DNA of 64,000 nucleotides, from the NCBI GenBank assembly GCA_012861695.1, contig JAAOOA010000016.1, positions 26,542,531-26,606,530 on the forward strand, given 5' to 3'. Position 1 is the stretch's first letter. The number at the start of each line of letters is the position of its first letter. Under the pieces are notes generated by a model. That model had not been told where the DNA came from. It made no database searches and saw only the letters and a list, made by a program, of their open reading frames with translations. Below, piece after piece: positions 63,801 through 64,000 of this stretch. Both the position numbers and the translations under genes were made by a program. This DNA comes from Trematomus loennbergii (lineage: Eukaryota > Chordata > Actinopteri > Perciformes > Nototheniidae).

Positions 63801-64000
63801 TTGCCTAAAAAAACATGTCTTCCACCACAAGAAGGTGGAAAGCAAGAGACAGAAAAAAAATGACACATTCTATACATATTACTCTAAGCACAGTGAACAT
63901 GTTATTTTCTACATAACAACTGCAAAAACGTTCCTTCCCATCCTTTCAATCCTGTCATTTACTGCTCCTGAGCATTATGAAAACATCTCATTTGGAAAAA

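Overview
This 64 kb window looks like intergenic or intronic DNA of a ray-finned fish, probably a percomorph teleost. The evidence is very frequent long (CA)n/(GT)n arrays, tRNA-derived SINEs sharing a 3' tail with a neighbouring LINE-like repeat, Rex1/CR1-L2-like LINE remnants, and many hAT, PIF/Harbinger and TTAA-flanked DNA transposons. I found no host protein-coding gene, rRNA, functional tRNA or conserved ncRNA that I can support. Most long open frames are by-products of tandem repeats whose unit is a multiple of 3 bp, or of dinucleotide arrays.

Layout. 0-8 kb: unique-looking AT-rich DNA, a TTAA-flanked MITE copy, a (GT)n/(GTGC)n array, a truncated minus-strand LINE (4.85-6.03 kb), a SINE and a LINE-like repeat with the same 3' tail. 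8-18 kb: GT/CA arrays, with a cluster at 15.0-16.8 kb; a SINE; and a MITE copy (13.48-14.55 kb) carrying an 11-unit 57-bp array. 18-22 kb: a MITE split by a 103-bp hAT-like insertion, then a 476-bp hAT element with a perfect 8-bp target duplication. 22.34-26.40 kb: a structurally complete PIF/Harbinger transposon with TTA duplications. It has a two-exon plus-strand transposase and a three-exon minus-strand Myb/SANT-like partner, both disabled by indels. 26.5-36 kb: a small TTAA MITE, a C-rich 11/12-bp minisatellite, a TTAA-type element containing a CA array, a long-inverted-repeat element with a SINE inside, and a second MITE with a 13-unit 57-bp array. 37-47 kb: a TTAA-type element, a hAT nested inside another hAT (41.09-42.98 kb), and a 1.27 kb hAT inserted in a SINE. 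48-57 kb: a 40-bp minisatellite with 160-bp higher-order structure, a palindromic MITE, and a 1.79 kb hAT that keeps two in-frame N-terminal exons of a probable transposase. 57-64 kb: a third 57-bp array, a CA-flanked repeat with telomere-like repeats, and a GC-rich retroelement-like unit built of stacked minisatellites.

The observation I find most interesting concerns the three 57-bp arrays. Each unit is about 80% identical to the outer 58 bp of the MITE that hosts it, including the TTAA. The array is therefore a tandem multiplication of a transposon terminus, seen in three copies and absent from sibling copies in the same window.
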